NCBI RefSeq assembly: GCF_008974325.1
Contig: NZ_BKCG01000001.1
Coordinates: 62,001-126,000, forward strand
Reading direction: 5' to 3'
Source: Patiriisocius marinus
GTDB taxonomy: Bacteria > Bacteroidota > Bacteroidia > Flavobacteriales > Flavobacteriaceae
Length of the DNA: 64,000 nucleotides
Shown in pieces: positions 50,754 through 58,909 of the stretch; position 1 is the stretch's first letter; each line of letters opens with the position of its first letter. The position numbers were made by a program, and so were the translations under genes. Under the pieces are notes generated by a model. It was not told the DNA's origin and made no database searches. It saw nothing but the letters and a program-made list of their open reading frames with translations.

Positions 50754-53700
50754 ATGACAAAACTCTACACATTAACACTCCTTTTATTATCCTCAATATT
50801 AATTGCTCAAAGCCCTTGTTCTGGTGGTACTGCAGCAGGATACCCTTGCGATGGAATCACATTGCAAAGTAAAATCACAGTAGCATCAATGGGTGCAATT
50901 GAGGCACAAGACTCTTGGGGTTGGACAGATTCAACAACTGGAAAGGAATATGCAATTGTTGGTTTAAATAACGGTACTGCTTTTATTGATATTTCAAATC
51001 CAACAAGTCCAATTTATTTAGGTAAACTCCCTAATCATGGTGGAGCCGGTTATTACAGTGATGTTAAGATTTACAATAACCATGCCTATATTGTAAGTGA
51101 CGATGCAGGAGCTCCAGGTATGCAAATATTTGATTTAACTAAATTAAGAAATGTTAACAATCCTCCTCTAACTTTCACACAAGATGGTTTATATAGTGCT
51201 GATAGTTTAAGAACTGTGCATAATATTTTTATTAATGAAGCTTCAGGTAGGTTATATCTTTTAGGATCAAATAGAAATGGCGGTGGACCTAGAGTACTTG
51301 ACCTTTCAAACCCAACTAATCCAACATTAGTAAGAAACATTTCTACATATGGTTATTGTCATGATGCTCAAGTATTAACTTATAATGGGCCAGATCCAGA
51401 CCATCAAGGAAAAGAAATAATGATTGGTAGCTTCAGCGGTTCTAATGATGTTATTATCATTGACGTAGATAACCCAGGTACAATTATTGGTCAAATTACC
51501 TATACAGATCAAGAATATACACACCAAGGTTGGTTTACAGAGGATAAAAGATTCTTTATAGTTGGAGATGAATTAGATGAAGGTGCTTCAGGGTTTAACA
51601 CAAGAACTCTTGTTTTTGATTTAAATGATTTAGACAATCCATCATTACATTATACACATAACGGAAATACTCCTTCAACTGACCACAATGGATATGTTAG
51701 AGGAAATAGATATTATCTAGCTAATTATCGTGCAGGTATGAGAGTTTTAAAAGTTGATGGATTGTATGATTCACCACCAAGTATGACAGAGGTTAATTAC
51801 TTTGACACTTTACCTAATTCTAATTCTGCAGGGACAAATGGTTTATGGAATGTATATCCATATTTTGAAAGCGGAAATTTATTAGCAACTGGTTTCGGAG
51901 AAATATCATCTAATACAGATGGAGGAGTTTATATTTTAAAAGATCCTAATTATGACAACCAAGCTCCTGTTGCTGTTACACAAAACTATATAGCTACGCT
52001 TGCAAATTCAGGAAGTGTAACCGTTACTGCTGCTCAAGTAGGTAGTTTATCTACAGATAACAAGGGTATTATTTCATATAAAATAGATGGTGTTAACTCA
52101 ATGACTTTTACCTGTGATGATGTTGATACACCAAAATCAGTTTTACTAACAGTTAAAGATGACTACGGTTTTGAAGATAGCATTATGGCTACTATTACAG
52201 TAATCCCTAACGAAACCAAATGGACAGGTAGCTCATGGGATGATGGAACTCCAGGCATTGGTTCTTTAGCTAGAATTACTTCAAATTACAATACTAGCGA
52301 CGATGGTAATATTGATGCTTGTACTTGTCAAGTAGATGCTAACAACGCATTACAAGTAGATGCCGGCAATTATATAAAAGTGCAAAAAGATATTACCGTT
52401 AAAACTGATGGATCATTAATTGTTGCTCATACAGCTAATGTTGTTCAAACTGATGCAGATGCTGAAGTTATTAGAGAAGCGGGCGCTATTATTGATGTAG
52501 CACTAACGACTCCTGCTTTAATAGCTCGAGATATTATGGTTTTAGGTAGCCCAATGGATACCGAAACTAAAGTAGCTTTTGATAATGCACACGGTGTTTT
52601 TAAGCATAATACTGAAGATTTTGATCCCTACATTGGCACACCACCTGTTAATGGAGTTAATTTTTTAGACAATGATTTTAACGATTTCGAAGTGCAAACA
52701 GGAATCTTAAATCCCGCGGAAGGTTATTACGTAAGACCATCATATGTTAACGACGGTACTTACAATTATAATTATACTGTTGGAACACTTAACTCTGGTA
52801 ACATATCTTATAATGCGTACTTTGGCGATGACAAACAAGACAGCCCAAACATCCTAGCAAATCCATATGCATCTGCAATAAATGCTTCGCTATTCATTGA
52901 CAATAACCCAATTGTAAGTGAAGTATATTTTTGGGAACATAACACAACACCAAGTGGATCTATTCCTGGACCAGACACTGCTAATTTCAATATGCAAGAT
53001 GTTTCAATATATAATGGAACTATGGGAACACCTGCTTCAAGCGGAGGAACAACCCCTAATGGTGTAATTGCAACAGGACAAGGTTTTGGGATTAAAGCTA
53101 ATAGTGGAGGCTTAGTTACTTTTACTAATGATATGCGATTAACATCTGGAAACACAACACTAAGAGCACCAGATAGCAGAGATTTATTATGGCTAAAAGT
53201 TCAAGAAGAAATTTACAATCTAGGAAGTACAGCAGGCTTAGGGTTTTTATCTCAAGCAACTGATGGAATTGATGCACGTTATGATTCTGATAAACTTGGT
53301 ACTATAGTTTCATTATACTCTCACCTTCAGGATGGAAGTGAAAAACTATCTATCCAAGGAATGTCAAATTTTGACCCAATGTCTGAAATTCCATTTGGAT
53401 TCTCAACACTAGTTGATCAAGATAATCACGAGTACACTATATCACTAAGCGCTGTAGAAGGTCCTAATATTAGCACTGCAACAGTATTCTTAAGAGATAA
53501 TCTTACTCAAATAACTACCAACTTAAGCGAAGGAAATTATAGATTTAACGCCGCTACTGGAGATTACGACAACAGGTTTACATTAATATTCAGTCCTTTT
53601 ATAGCAGGCTTAAACGATGCTGCACTAGAGAATTCAATAATTGTTCACCCTAATCCAACTTCAGATATTATTATTGCTGATTCTTTTAATTCTGAAATAT

Positions 53701-53864
53701 TAAACACTGAAATTTATGATGTAAGAGGCCGAAGAATTGTTAAAACTATTGCAACTGAAAGTAACAAGCACACACTAGATGTATCTGCATTAGAAACTGG
53801 TGTTTATTATATTACAATTAACACTAAGGATGGTTCAGTTACTAAGAAAATAATTAAAATGTAA
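50754..53864 (+). CDS. T9SS-exported LVIVD-repeat (choice-of-anchor B) protein
   Basis: This 1036-aa surface protein has a signal peptide (1-18, ending LIAQ). Residues 19-400 form a beta-propeller of LVIVD type: YAIVGLNNGTAFIDISNPTSPIYLGKLP, VHNIFINEASGRLYLLG, GGPRVLDLSNPTNPTLV, and DHNGYVRGNRYYLANYRAGMRVLKV. This is the pattern NCBI calls choice-of-anchor B (recalled). From about 488 (TKWTGSSWDDGTPG) to 960 comes a large module also found in the protein at 58910. The last 75 residues (HPNPTSDIIIADS...VYYITINTKDGSVTKKIIKM) are a type A T9SS domain. It is the last gene of a four-gene run. Its terminator lies inside the convergent gene's 3' end. Confidence 0.92.
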   Translation: MTKLYTLTLLLLSSILIAQSPCSGGTAAGYPCDGITLQSKITVASMGAIEAQDSWGWTDSTTGKEYAIVGLNNGTAFIDISNPTSPIYLGKLPNHGGAGYYSDVKIYNNHAYIVSDDAGAPGMQIFDLTKLRNVNNPPLTFTQDGLYSADSLRTVHNIFINEASGRLYLLGSNRNGGGPRVLDLSNPTNPTLVRNISTYGYCHDAQVLTYNGPDPDHQGKEIMIGSFSGSNDVIIIDVDNPGTIIGQITYTDQEYTHQGWFTEDKRFFIVGDELDEGASGFNTRTLVFDLNDLDNPSLHYTHNGNTPSTDHNGYVRGNRYYLANYRAGMRVLKVDGLYDSPPSMTEVNYFDTLPNSNSAGTNGLWNVYPYFESGNLLATGFGEISSNTDGGVYILKDPNYDNQAPVAVTQNYIATLANSGSVTVTAAQVGSLSTDNKGIISYKIDGVNSMTFTCDDVDTPKSVLLTVKDDYGFEDSIMATITVIPNETKWTGSSWDDGTPGIGSLARITSNYNTSDDGNIDACTCQVDANNALQVDAGNYIKVQKDITVKTDGSLIVAHTANVVQTDADAEVIREAGAIIDVALTTPALIARDIMVLGSPMDTETKVAFDNAHGVFKHNTEDFDPYIGTPPVNGVNFLDNDFNDFEVQTGILNPAEGYYVRPSYVNDGTYNYNYTVGTLNSGNISYNAYFGDDKQDSPNILANPYASAINASLFIDNNPIVSEVYFWEHNTTPSGSIPGPDTANFNMQDVSIYNGTMGTPASSGGTTPNGVIATGQGFGIKANSGGLVTFTNDMRLTSGNTTLRAPDSRDLLWLKVQEEIYNLGSTAGLGFLSQATDGIDARYDSDKLGTIVSLYSHLQDGSEKLSIQGMSNFDPMSEIPFGFSTLVDQDNHEYTISLSAVEGPNISTATVFLRDNLTQITTNLSEGNYRFNAATGDYDNRFTLIFSPFIAGLNDAALENSIIVHPNPTSDIIIADSFNSEILNTEIYDVRGRRIVKTIATESNKHTLDVSALETGVYYITINTKDGSVTKKIIKM

Positions 53865-53886
53865 TTTTAAAAGTTCCCCACAGAAA

Positions 53887-54213
53887 TCACAAATAATTTC
53901 TGAAAACCCAAAAAGGCCTCTTCTTTATATAGTTGAGGTCTTTTTCATTTGCATAAGCCTCTCTTTCAAAACTGATATTTCGATAAGCAAGATCCCAATT
54001 TTTATACTGAAATAATCTAACAATAAACTCTAGTAAATACCATATATAAAAAGGCAATACTAATAATTCAATTTGTTGACGTAAATGAATTTTTTCATGA
54101 TTCATAAATACAAGGTTGTCTTTTAAAGCCTTATGTCTCATTAGCACAAAAGGCCATACGGTGACACCATTATAATACTTATGAATTAAAAATCTGTTAA
54201 CTACAGGAATCAT
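53887..54213 (-). CDS. Small HEKIH protein, possible minimal metallopeptidase
   Basis: This 108-aa protein (from ATG 54213) carries NHEKIHLRQQIELLVLPFYIWYLLEFIVRLF near its middle. HEKIH fits the HExxH zinc motif and lies right before a membrane helix, as in M56/BlaR-type peptidases. A later REAYANEKD supplies candidate third-ligand Glu residues. Such short flavobacterial proteins may be minimal membrane metallopeptidases, but activity is unproven. An upstream in-frame ATG (54249) would add 12 residues; I prefer 54213 because the added part looks unrelated. It is divergent from the DUF5522 gene. Confidence 0.65.
   Translation of the reverse strand: MIPVVNRFLIHKYYNGVTVWPFVLMRHKALKDNLVFMNHEKIHLRQQIELLVLPFYIWYLLEFIVRLFQYKNWDLAYRNISFEREAYANEKDLNYIKKRPFWVFRNYL
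53910..53945 (+). terminator. Terminator of the LVIVD-repeat gene, inside the next gene
   Basis: An 11-bp stem (53910-53920 with 53935-53945, one G-U pair) followed by TTTTT lies 46 bp after the stop. It overlaps the last codons of the minus-strand gene at 53887. Confidence 0.65.
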
Positions 54214-54317
54214 TTCATTTAATTTTAAATGAAATATAACAGAAATCATACCATTAATATTTCAGAATAATATCGGCATCAGTATCTTATAATATTACTA
54301 CTGAAATATTAAATGTT

Positions 54318-54325
54318 TATTTTTG
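54318..54325 (+). promoter_or_regulatory. -7 element directly before the DUF5522 gene
   Basis: TATTTTTG is an exact TAnnTTTG match and lies 4 nt before ATG 54330, the same offset as at 23649. A leaderless transcript is expected. Confidence 0.5.
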
Positions 54326-54329
54326 TTTG

Positions 54330-54500
54330 ATGTTGTTTCCAAAGAAAAAAATAGAAATTGAAGAAGGTGATTTTTATCTCACCCCTGAAGGCTACAAATG
54401 CTTTACAGAACAGTACCATTTAAAACGTGGTTATTGTTGTGAAAGTGGCTGCCGTCATTGTCCATATGGTTTCAATAAAAAAACAGGAGCTACTAAATAA
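54330..54500 (+). CDS. DUF5522 small cysteine-rich protein
   Basis: This 56-aa protein has EEGDFYLTPEGYKCFTEQYHLKRG followed by YCCESGCRHCPYGF. The pattern CC-x3-C-x2-C with the preceding Y-FTE-YHLKRG is the DUF5522 signature (recalled). The clustered Cys residues suggest zinc or iron-sulfur binding. The gene is compact: the promoter element ends 4 nt before its ATG, and it ends 55 bp before hutU on the same strand. Function unknown. Confidence 0.85.
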   Translation: MLFPKKKIEIEEGDFYLTPEGYKCFTEQYHLKRGYCCESGCRHCPYGFNKKTGATK

Positions 54501-54555
54501 ACTACTATTATTTTGAGCGTTTAGCATTAAATAATAAGCACATAAAGTAACATAT

Positions 54556-56538
54556 ATGAATTTCAAAGACGAAATATTACAAGGTATTCCAGCACAACTT
54601 CCCAATCCTAAAAGCTACGATTTAGAAGTTAATCACGCACCAAAAAGGAAAAAAATACTTTCTGAAGAAGAAGAAATTTTAGCCTTAAAAAATGCTTTAA
54701 GATATTTTGAACCTGAACATCATGCTACACTCCTACCCGAGTTTAAAAAAGAACTTGAAGAATACGGCCGTATTTACATGTATCGTTTTCGTCCAGATTA
54801 TAAAATTTACGCTAGACCTATTAACGAATATCCTGGTAAAAGTGAACAGGCTAAAGCTATCATGTTGATGATCCAGAATAACCTAGATCACGCTGTAGCA
54901 CAACATCCTCACGAGTTAATTACTTATGGAGGTAACGGAGCTGTTTTCCAAAACTGGGCGCAGTATCGTTTAATTATGTCCTACTTAGCACAAATGACTA
55001 ATGAGCAAACTTTAGTTGTTTATTCTGGTCACCCTCTTGGGTTATTCCCATCACATAAAGATGCGCCTCGCGTTGTAGTTACAAATGGAATGATGATCCC
55101 TAACTATTCTAAACCTGATGATTGGGAGAAATTTAATGCTCTTGGAGTTACGCAATATGGACAAATGACGGCTGGTAGTTATATGTACATAGGACCTCAA
55201 GGTATTGTTCACGGAACAACAATTACAGTATTAAATGGTTTCAGAAAAATTAAAAAATCTCCTAAAGGTGGGTTATTTGTTACATCTGGCCTTGGAGGAA
55301 TGAGTGGTGCTCAACCAAAAGCAGGAAACATTGCAGGATGCGTAACAGTTTGTGGTGAGGTTAATAAAAAAGCAACGCATACTAGACATACGCAAGGATG
55401 GGTTGATGAGGTTATTGACAATCTAGACACGCTTGCTACAAGAGTAAAAGCTGCCTTAGCTGCAAAGGAGACCGTTTCAATAGCTTGGGATGGAAATATA
55501 GTTGAGGTTTGGGAACATTTTGACAAAGAAAATATACACATCGATTTAGGTAGTGACCAAACTTCTTTACACAATCCGTGGGCTGGAGGTTATTACCCTG
55601 TTGGGCTATCTTATGAGGAGTCAGTTGAAATGATGGCTAACAATCCTACCAAGTTTAAAGAGGAAGTACAGCGATCGCTTAAACGTCATGCTACAGCAAT
55701 AAATAAACACACCGCAAAAGGAACCTACTTTTTTGACTATGGTAATGCGTTTTTACTAGAAGCTTCAAGAGCTGGCGCAGATATTATGGCAGAAAACGGC
55801 ATTGATTTTAAATATCCAAGTTATGTTCAAGATATCATGGGGCCTATGTGTTTTGATTATGGTTTTGGACCATTTAGATGGGTTTGTGCTTCCGGAGACC
55901 CTAAAGATTTAGCTAAAACAGATCAAATAGCTTGTGAAGTTCTTGAAGAGATTATGAAAAATTCTCCTGAAGAAATTACACAACAAATGCAAGACAACAT
56001 TACGTGGATAAAAGGTGCTCAAGAAAACAAATTAGTAGTTGGTAGCCAGGCTCGCATTTTATACGCAGATGCTGAAGGTAGAATGAAAATAGCAAGTGCT
56101 TTTAACAAGAATATTTCCGAAGGTACAATTGGAACTGTTATACTTGGTCGAGATCATCATGATGTATCTGGAACAGATTCTCCATATCGTGAAACTAGCA
56201 ACATTTATGATGGAAGTAGATTTACAGCAGATATGGCTATACATAACGTAATAGGAGATAGTTTTAGAGGTGCAACTTGGGTAAGTATACACAATGGTGG
56301 TGGCGTTGGCTGGGGTGAGGTAATTAACGGCGGTTTTGGTATGGTACTTGATGGTAGTAAGGACGCGCAACGACGATTAGAATCTATGCTTTTCTGGGAT
56401 GTAAATAACGGAATTGCAAGACGTAGTTGGGCTCGAAATGAGGAAGCTGTTTTTGCTATTAAAAGAGAAATGGATCGTAATCCAACTTTAAAAGTAACAC
56501 TCCCTAATTTTGTTGATGATTCACTTTTTAAAAATTAA
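54556..56538 (+). CDS. hutU: Urocanate hydratase
   Basis: This 660-aa cytoplasmic enzyme adds water to urocanate to give imidazolone propionate, the second step of histidine breakdown; it uses tightly bound NAD+. The family signatures are present: YGQMTAGSYMYIGPQGIVHGTT, TSGLGGMSGAQPKAGNIAGCV, SLHNPWAGGYYPVGL, and the HNGGGVGWGEVINGGFG block. Length is the longer (~660 aa) form seen in Bacteroidota and others. No other hut gene lies in the window. It follows the DUF5522 gene by 55 bp. Confidence 0.96.
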   Translation: MNFKDEILQGIPAQLPNPKSYDLEVNHAPKRKKILSEEEEILALKNALRYFEPEHHATLLPEFKKELEEYGRIYMYRFRPDYKIYARPINEYPGKSEQAKAIMLMIQNNLDHAVAQHPHELITYGGNGAVFQNWAQYRLIMSYLAQMTNEQTLVVYSGHPLGLFPSHKDAPRVVVTNGMMIPNYSKPDDWEKFNALGVTQYGQMTAGSYMYIGPQGIVHGTTITVLNGFRKIKKSPKGGLFVTSGLGGMSGAQPKAGNIAGCVTVCGEVNKKATHTRHTQGWVDEVIDNLDTLATRVKAALAAKETVSIAWDGNIVEVWEHFDKENIHIDLGSDQTSLHNPWAGGYYPVGLSYEESVEMMANNPTKFKEEVQRSLKRHATAINKHTAKGTYFFDYGNAFLLEASRAGADIMAENGIDFKYPSYVQDIMGPMCFDYGFGPFRWVCASGDPKDLAKTDQIACEVLEEIMKNSPEEITQQMQDNITWIKGAQENKLVVGSQARILYADAEGRMKIASAFNKNISEGTIGTVILGRDHHDVSGTDSPYRETSNIYDGSRFTADMAIHNVIGDSFRGATWVSIHNGGGVGWGEVINGGFGMVLDGSKDAQRRLESMLFWDVNNGIARRSWARNEEAVFAIKREMDRNPTLKVTLPNFVDDSLFKN

Positions 56539-56542
56539 CACT

Positions 56543-57082
56543 ATGAAAATCTTAAAATTATTACCAGTGTTTGCCATCGTATTACTAGCTTCTTGCTCCT
56601 CAGTAAGGGTTGCTACAGATTACGATAGAAAGGCAAACTTTGATAGTTACAATTCATTTGCTTTTTTCAAACCCGGTATAGATAAAGCTAAAATTAGTGA
56701 CTTAGACAAAAAACGTATTCTTAGATCAATTGAGTCTCAAATGGCTTTAAAGGGGATGACTAAATCTGCATCGCCAGATTTACTTGTAAGCATCTTCACT
56801 AAAGAAAACGAACGCGTTGATGTTTATAACAACTATTATGGTCGTGGTTGGGGATGGGGACCTTATTGGGGACCAGGTTTTTACGGAAACAACGTTTCAA
56901 CAACAACAGAAGGAAGCTTGTACATTGATTTAATTGATGCTAAAACAAATGAGTTAGTTTGGCAAGGCATAGGTCGTTCTTCATTGTATACTGGAAACGA
57001 CATTGATAAGAAAGAAGAAAAAATTAATACCATTGTTTCTGAAATTTTAATGCAATACCCACCTGGTCAAGAAAATAAATAA
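56543..57082 (+). CDS. DUF4136 lipoprotein
   Basis: This 179-aa lipoprotein has a lipobox LLASC (Cys near 18) and the DUF4136 pattern: VRVATDYDRKANFDSYNSFAFF, then KKRILRSIESQMALKGMTKSASPDLLVSIF. An aromatic Gly-rich segment (YYGRGWGWGPYWGPGFYG) and the closing GSLYIDLIDAKTNELVWQGIG follow. The family is envelope-located with unknown role. ATG 56543 is chosen because the frame upstream of it overlaps hutU. It starts 4 bp after the hutU stop, so the two are co-transcribed. A strong terminator follows. Confidence 0.88.
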   Translation: MKILKLLPVFAIVLLASCSSVRVATDYDRKANFDSYNSFAFFKPGIDKAKISDLDKKRILRSIESQMALKGMTKSASPDLLVSIFTKENERVDVYNNYYGRGWGWGPYWGPGFYGNNVSTTTEGSLYIDLIDAKTNELVWQGIGRSSLYTGNDIDKKEEKINTIVSEILMQYPPGQENK

Positions 57083-57120
57083 CCACTCTTTTCTATAACA
57101 ATCAGAAAACATCTAATTTA

Positions 57121-57162
57121 AAAGAGCCCAAATATCATATACATATTTGGGCTCTTTTTTTA
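57121..57162 (+). terminator. Terminator after the hutU-DUF4136 operon
   Basis: A 16-bp perfect stem (57121-57136 with 57144-57159) with a seven-base loop is followed by Ts; As precede it, so it may also end the convergent gene. Confidence 0.88.
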
Positions 57163-57171
57163 TAAATTATT

Positions 57172-58722
57172 CTAATAATTATCATTTAGATAGGTCAATA
57201 AATCTTTACTACTTTTGAGATTCATCTTTTTACTTATTCTATATCGCTGACTCTCAATTGCCCTTAGAGACCGCTCAAGAAAAAATGCAATCTCTTTATT
57301 CATAAAACCAAGCTTAAGATAATAACACACTAGAAAATCAGTATCTGAAAGATCAGGATGATCCTTTTTTATAGTTAAAAAGAAAGGCTCATTCAATTGT
57401 TTTAAAACGTTCAAATGATACTCCTCACTGTTTTTTAAGTTAGCTGAATCTGCATTGATAGTCCTATACAATCCTCTAATTTTCTCTTTTTGCAAATCCT
57501 CACCACCAATGGAAGCGATTTGTTTTACTTGATTTTTAATATCGGTTATATAAAGTTCTAATTCGTGAGTTCTAACTTTTAGTTTTTCATTTTTAGTTTG
57601 AAGCTGAGAGTAGTCGTTCTTCTGATGTATAGATCCTTTTAATTGTGTTTTATATTTTTTATAAACCAAAACAAATACTATCAGTAATCCTAACAATAGT
57701 AGAGCTAATAGCAATAACCTATTCTCGTTTTCATGTACTTTTACTGTTTGCTCGTGCAGCGCTTCTTCAGTATCTAAAAGATTATCATTTATTTCTAAAC
57801 TAGCATTAATATTATCATTTAATAGTTTCTGTTGGTAAATTTGAATGGAATCTAAATACATGTGACTTTCATCATTTTTTCCAGCAAGCTCAAGTGCTTC
57901 AGCATATAATGAATAATATTCTCCAACTGAATTTAATGAAATTAAATCTCGTAATTGTTTCGCATTAGACAAGTATTGAAGTGTAGAATCTATTTGCTTT
58001 CGTTTTAAATGCAAGTGAGACATGCATATATTTAGCGCAGCCTCATAACTATTGTAATTAAACGGAGCTATTGTTGGGTTCGTTTTTAGACTTCTGAAAA
58101 TATGTAAATACTTATTAGCATTAGCATCATCATTAAGGTGTATATAATTAGAAGCTAACATAAAGTTTGCAAACAGATAATAATAGGCATCATCTGCAAC
58201 ATTTTTATACTGGTCTAAATCAGCTAAAATCAAAGCATTACTTTCTTCATATTCGTGAGCTAAAAAAGCGACGTATGCAGGCATTTGACTCACCTCAACT
58301 AAACCATTATCATTTCCAGAAAGTGTATAATATTTTTTAGCTAAGTCGAGATATTTAAAAGCCGTACTATCTTGTTTTACAAAATATAAATTAGAAAACA
58401 ATTCTAAGCTAGCATCTCCTGCGGTATCATAATCGTTTTCTATTTCAGCATTTCTTAAAGATAAAAGGTAACTCCCATAAACTTTAGATTGATTTTTTTC
58501 ACGATCGAATGCATGACCTTGAAGTAAGTAATATTCTCCCACCCTACCGTTTAAAAACTTTTTAATTGGCGTTGGGATGCTATCTAGAAACTGTAAAGCT
58601 CTTCGAGCATCTTCAAGAACATAAATATCTGCAGAGTCAATTAATCGCACATAACTAGAATTTGATTGAGCCGAAATTAGTGCTGTAAATAATAAAAAAA
58701 TCCCTGTAAAAGTTAATCTCAT
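57172..58722 (-). CDS. TPR membrane protein with LuxR-type HTH
   Basis: This 516-aa regulator has a signal peptide (1-19, ending LISAQ) and a TPR-like helical periplasmic part (about 20-325). One membrane helix (about 328-346, LLLLALLLLGLLIVFVLVY) follows, then a coiled coil (about 350-410) and a C-terminal LuxR helix-turn-helix (about 455-516): LSDTDFLVCYYLKLGFMNKEIAFFLERSLRAIESQRYRISKKMNL. It is a one-piece transmembrane regulator. ATG 58722 is chosen; the 22 residues added by a start at 58788 have no signal character. It is divergent from the BNR-repeat protein gene and shares a 187-bp control region with it, so that gene may be its target (inference). Confidence 0.88.
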   Translation of the reverse strand: MRLTFTGIFLLFTALISAQSNSSYVRLIDSADIYVLEDARRALQFLDSIPTPIKKFLNGRVGEYYLLQGHAFDREKNQSKVYGSYLLSLRNAEIENDYDTAGDASLELFSNLYFVKQDSTAFKYLDLAKKYYTLSGNDNGLVEVSQMPAYVAFLAHEYEESNALILADLDQYKNVADDAYYYLFANFMLASNYIHLNDDANANKYLHIFRSLKTNPTIAPFNYNSYEAALNICMSHLHLKRKQIDSTLQYLSNAKQLRDLISLNSVGEYYSLYAEALELAGKNDESHMYLDSIQIYQQKLLNDNINASLEINDNLLDTEEALHEQTVKVHENENRLLLLALLLLGLLIVFVLVYKKYKTQLKGSIHQKNDYSQLQTKNEKLKVRTHELELYITDIKNQVKQIASIGGEDLQKEKIRGLYRTINADSANLKNSEEYHLNVLKQLNEPFFLTIKKDHPDLSDTDFLVCYYLKLGFMNKEIAFFLERSLRAIESQRYRISKKMNLKSSKDLLTYLNDNY

Positions 58723-58785
58723 AAAAGCAATTACCGTGTTTATAGATACTTGCTCTAAAGTGAGCAAATGATACGTTGAGGCTAT

Positions 58786-58808
58786 CAAAAGTAAGGTATT
58801 TATACCTT
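58786..58808 (-). promoter_or_regulatory. -7 element and inverted repeat upstream of the TPR-LuxR gene
   Basis: CAAAAGTA (58786-58793) reads TACTTTTG on the minus strand, an exact TAnnTTTG match. AAGGTAT (58793-58799) and ATACCTT (58802-58808) form a 7-2-7 inverted repeat that touches it and could be an operator between the divergent genes. Confidence 0.45.
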
Positions 58809-58877
58809 GCGTAGTAGTTGCGTAGTTGTTAAAATTTGTTTTAACTATTAAAAATAATGTTGGGTAGAGCTAATGGA

Positions 58878-58885
58878 TATTTTTG
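58878..58885 (+). promoter_or_regulatory. -7 element of the BNR-repeat protein gene
   Basis: TATTTTTG matches TAnnTTTG exactly; transcription would begin near 58890, about 20 nt before ATG 58910. Confidence 0.6.
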
Positions 58886-58909
58886 TTTTACTAAACTAAA
58901 TTAAATGTT

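Noticed and set aside
52808-53155. 115-codon open frame antisense to the LVIVD-repeat protein
   Set aside because: It lies wholly inside a strongly supported gene and its translation has no domain or signal character; it is a shadow frame.
56059-56370. 103-codon frame antisense to hutU
   Set aside because: It is a shadow of a well-supported enzyme gene.
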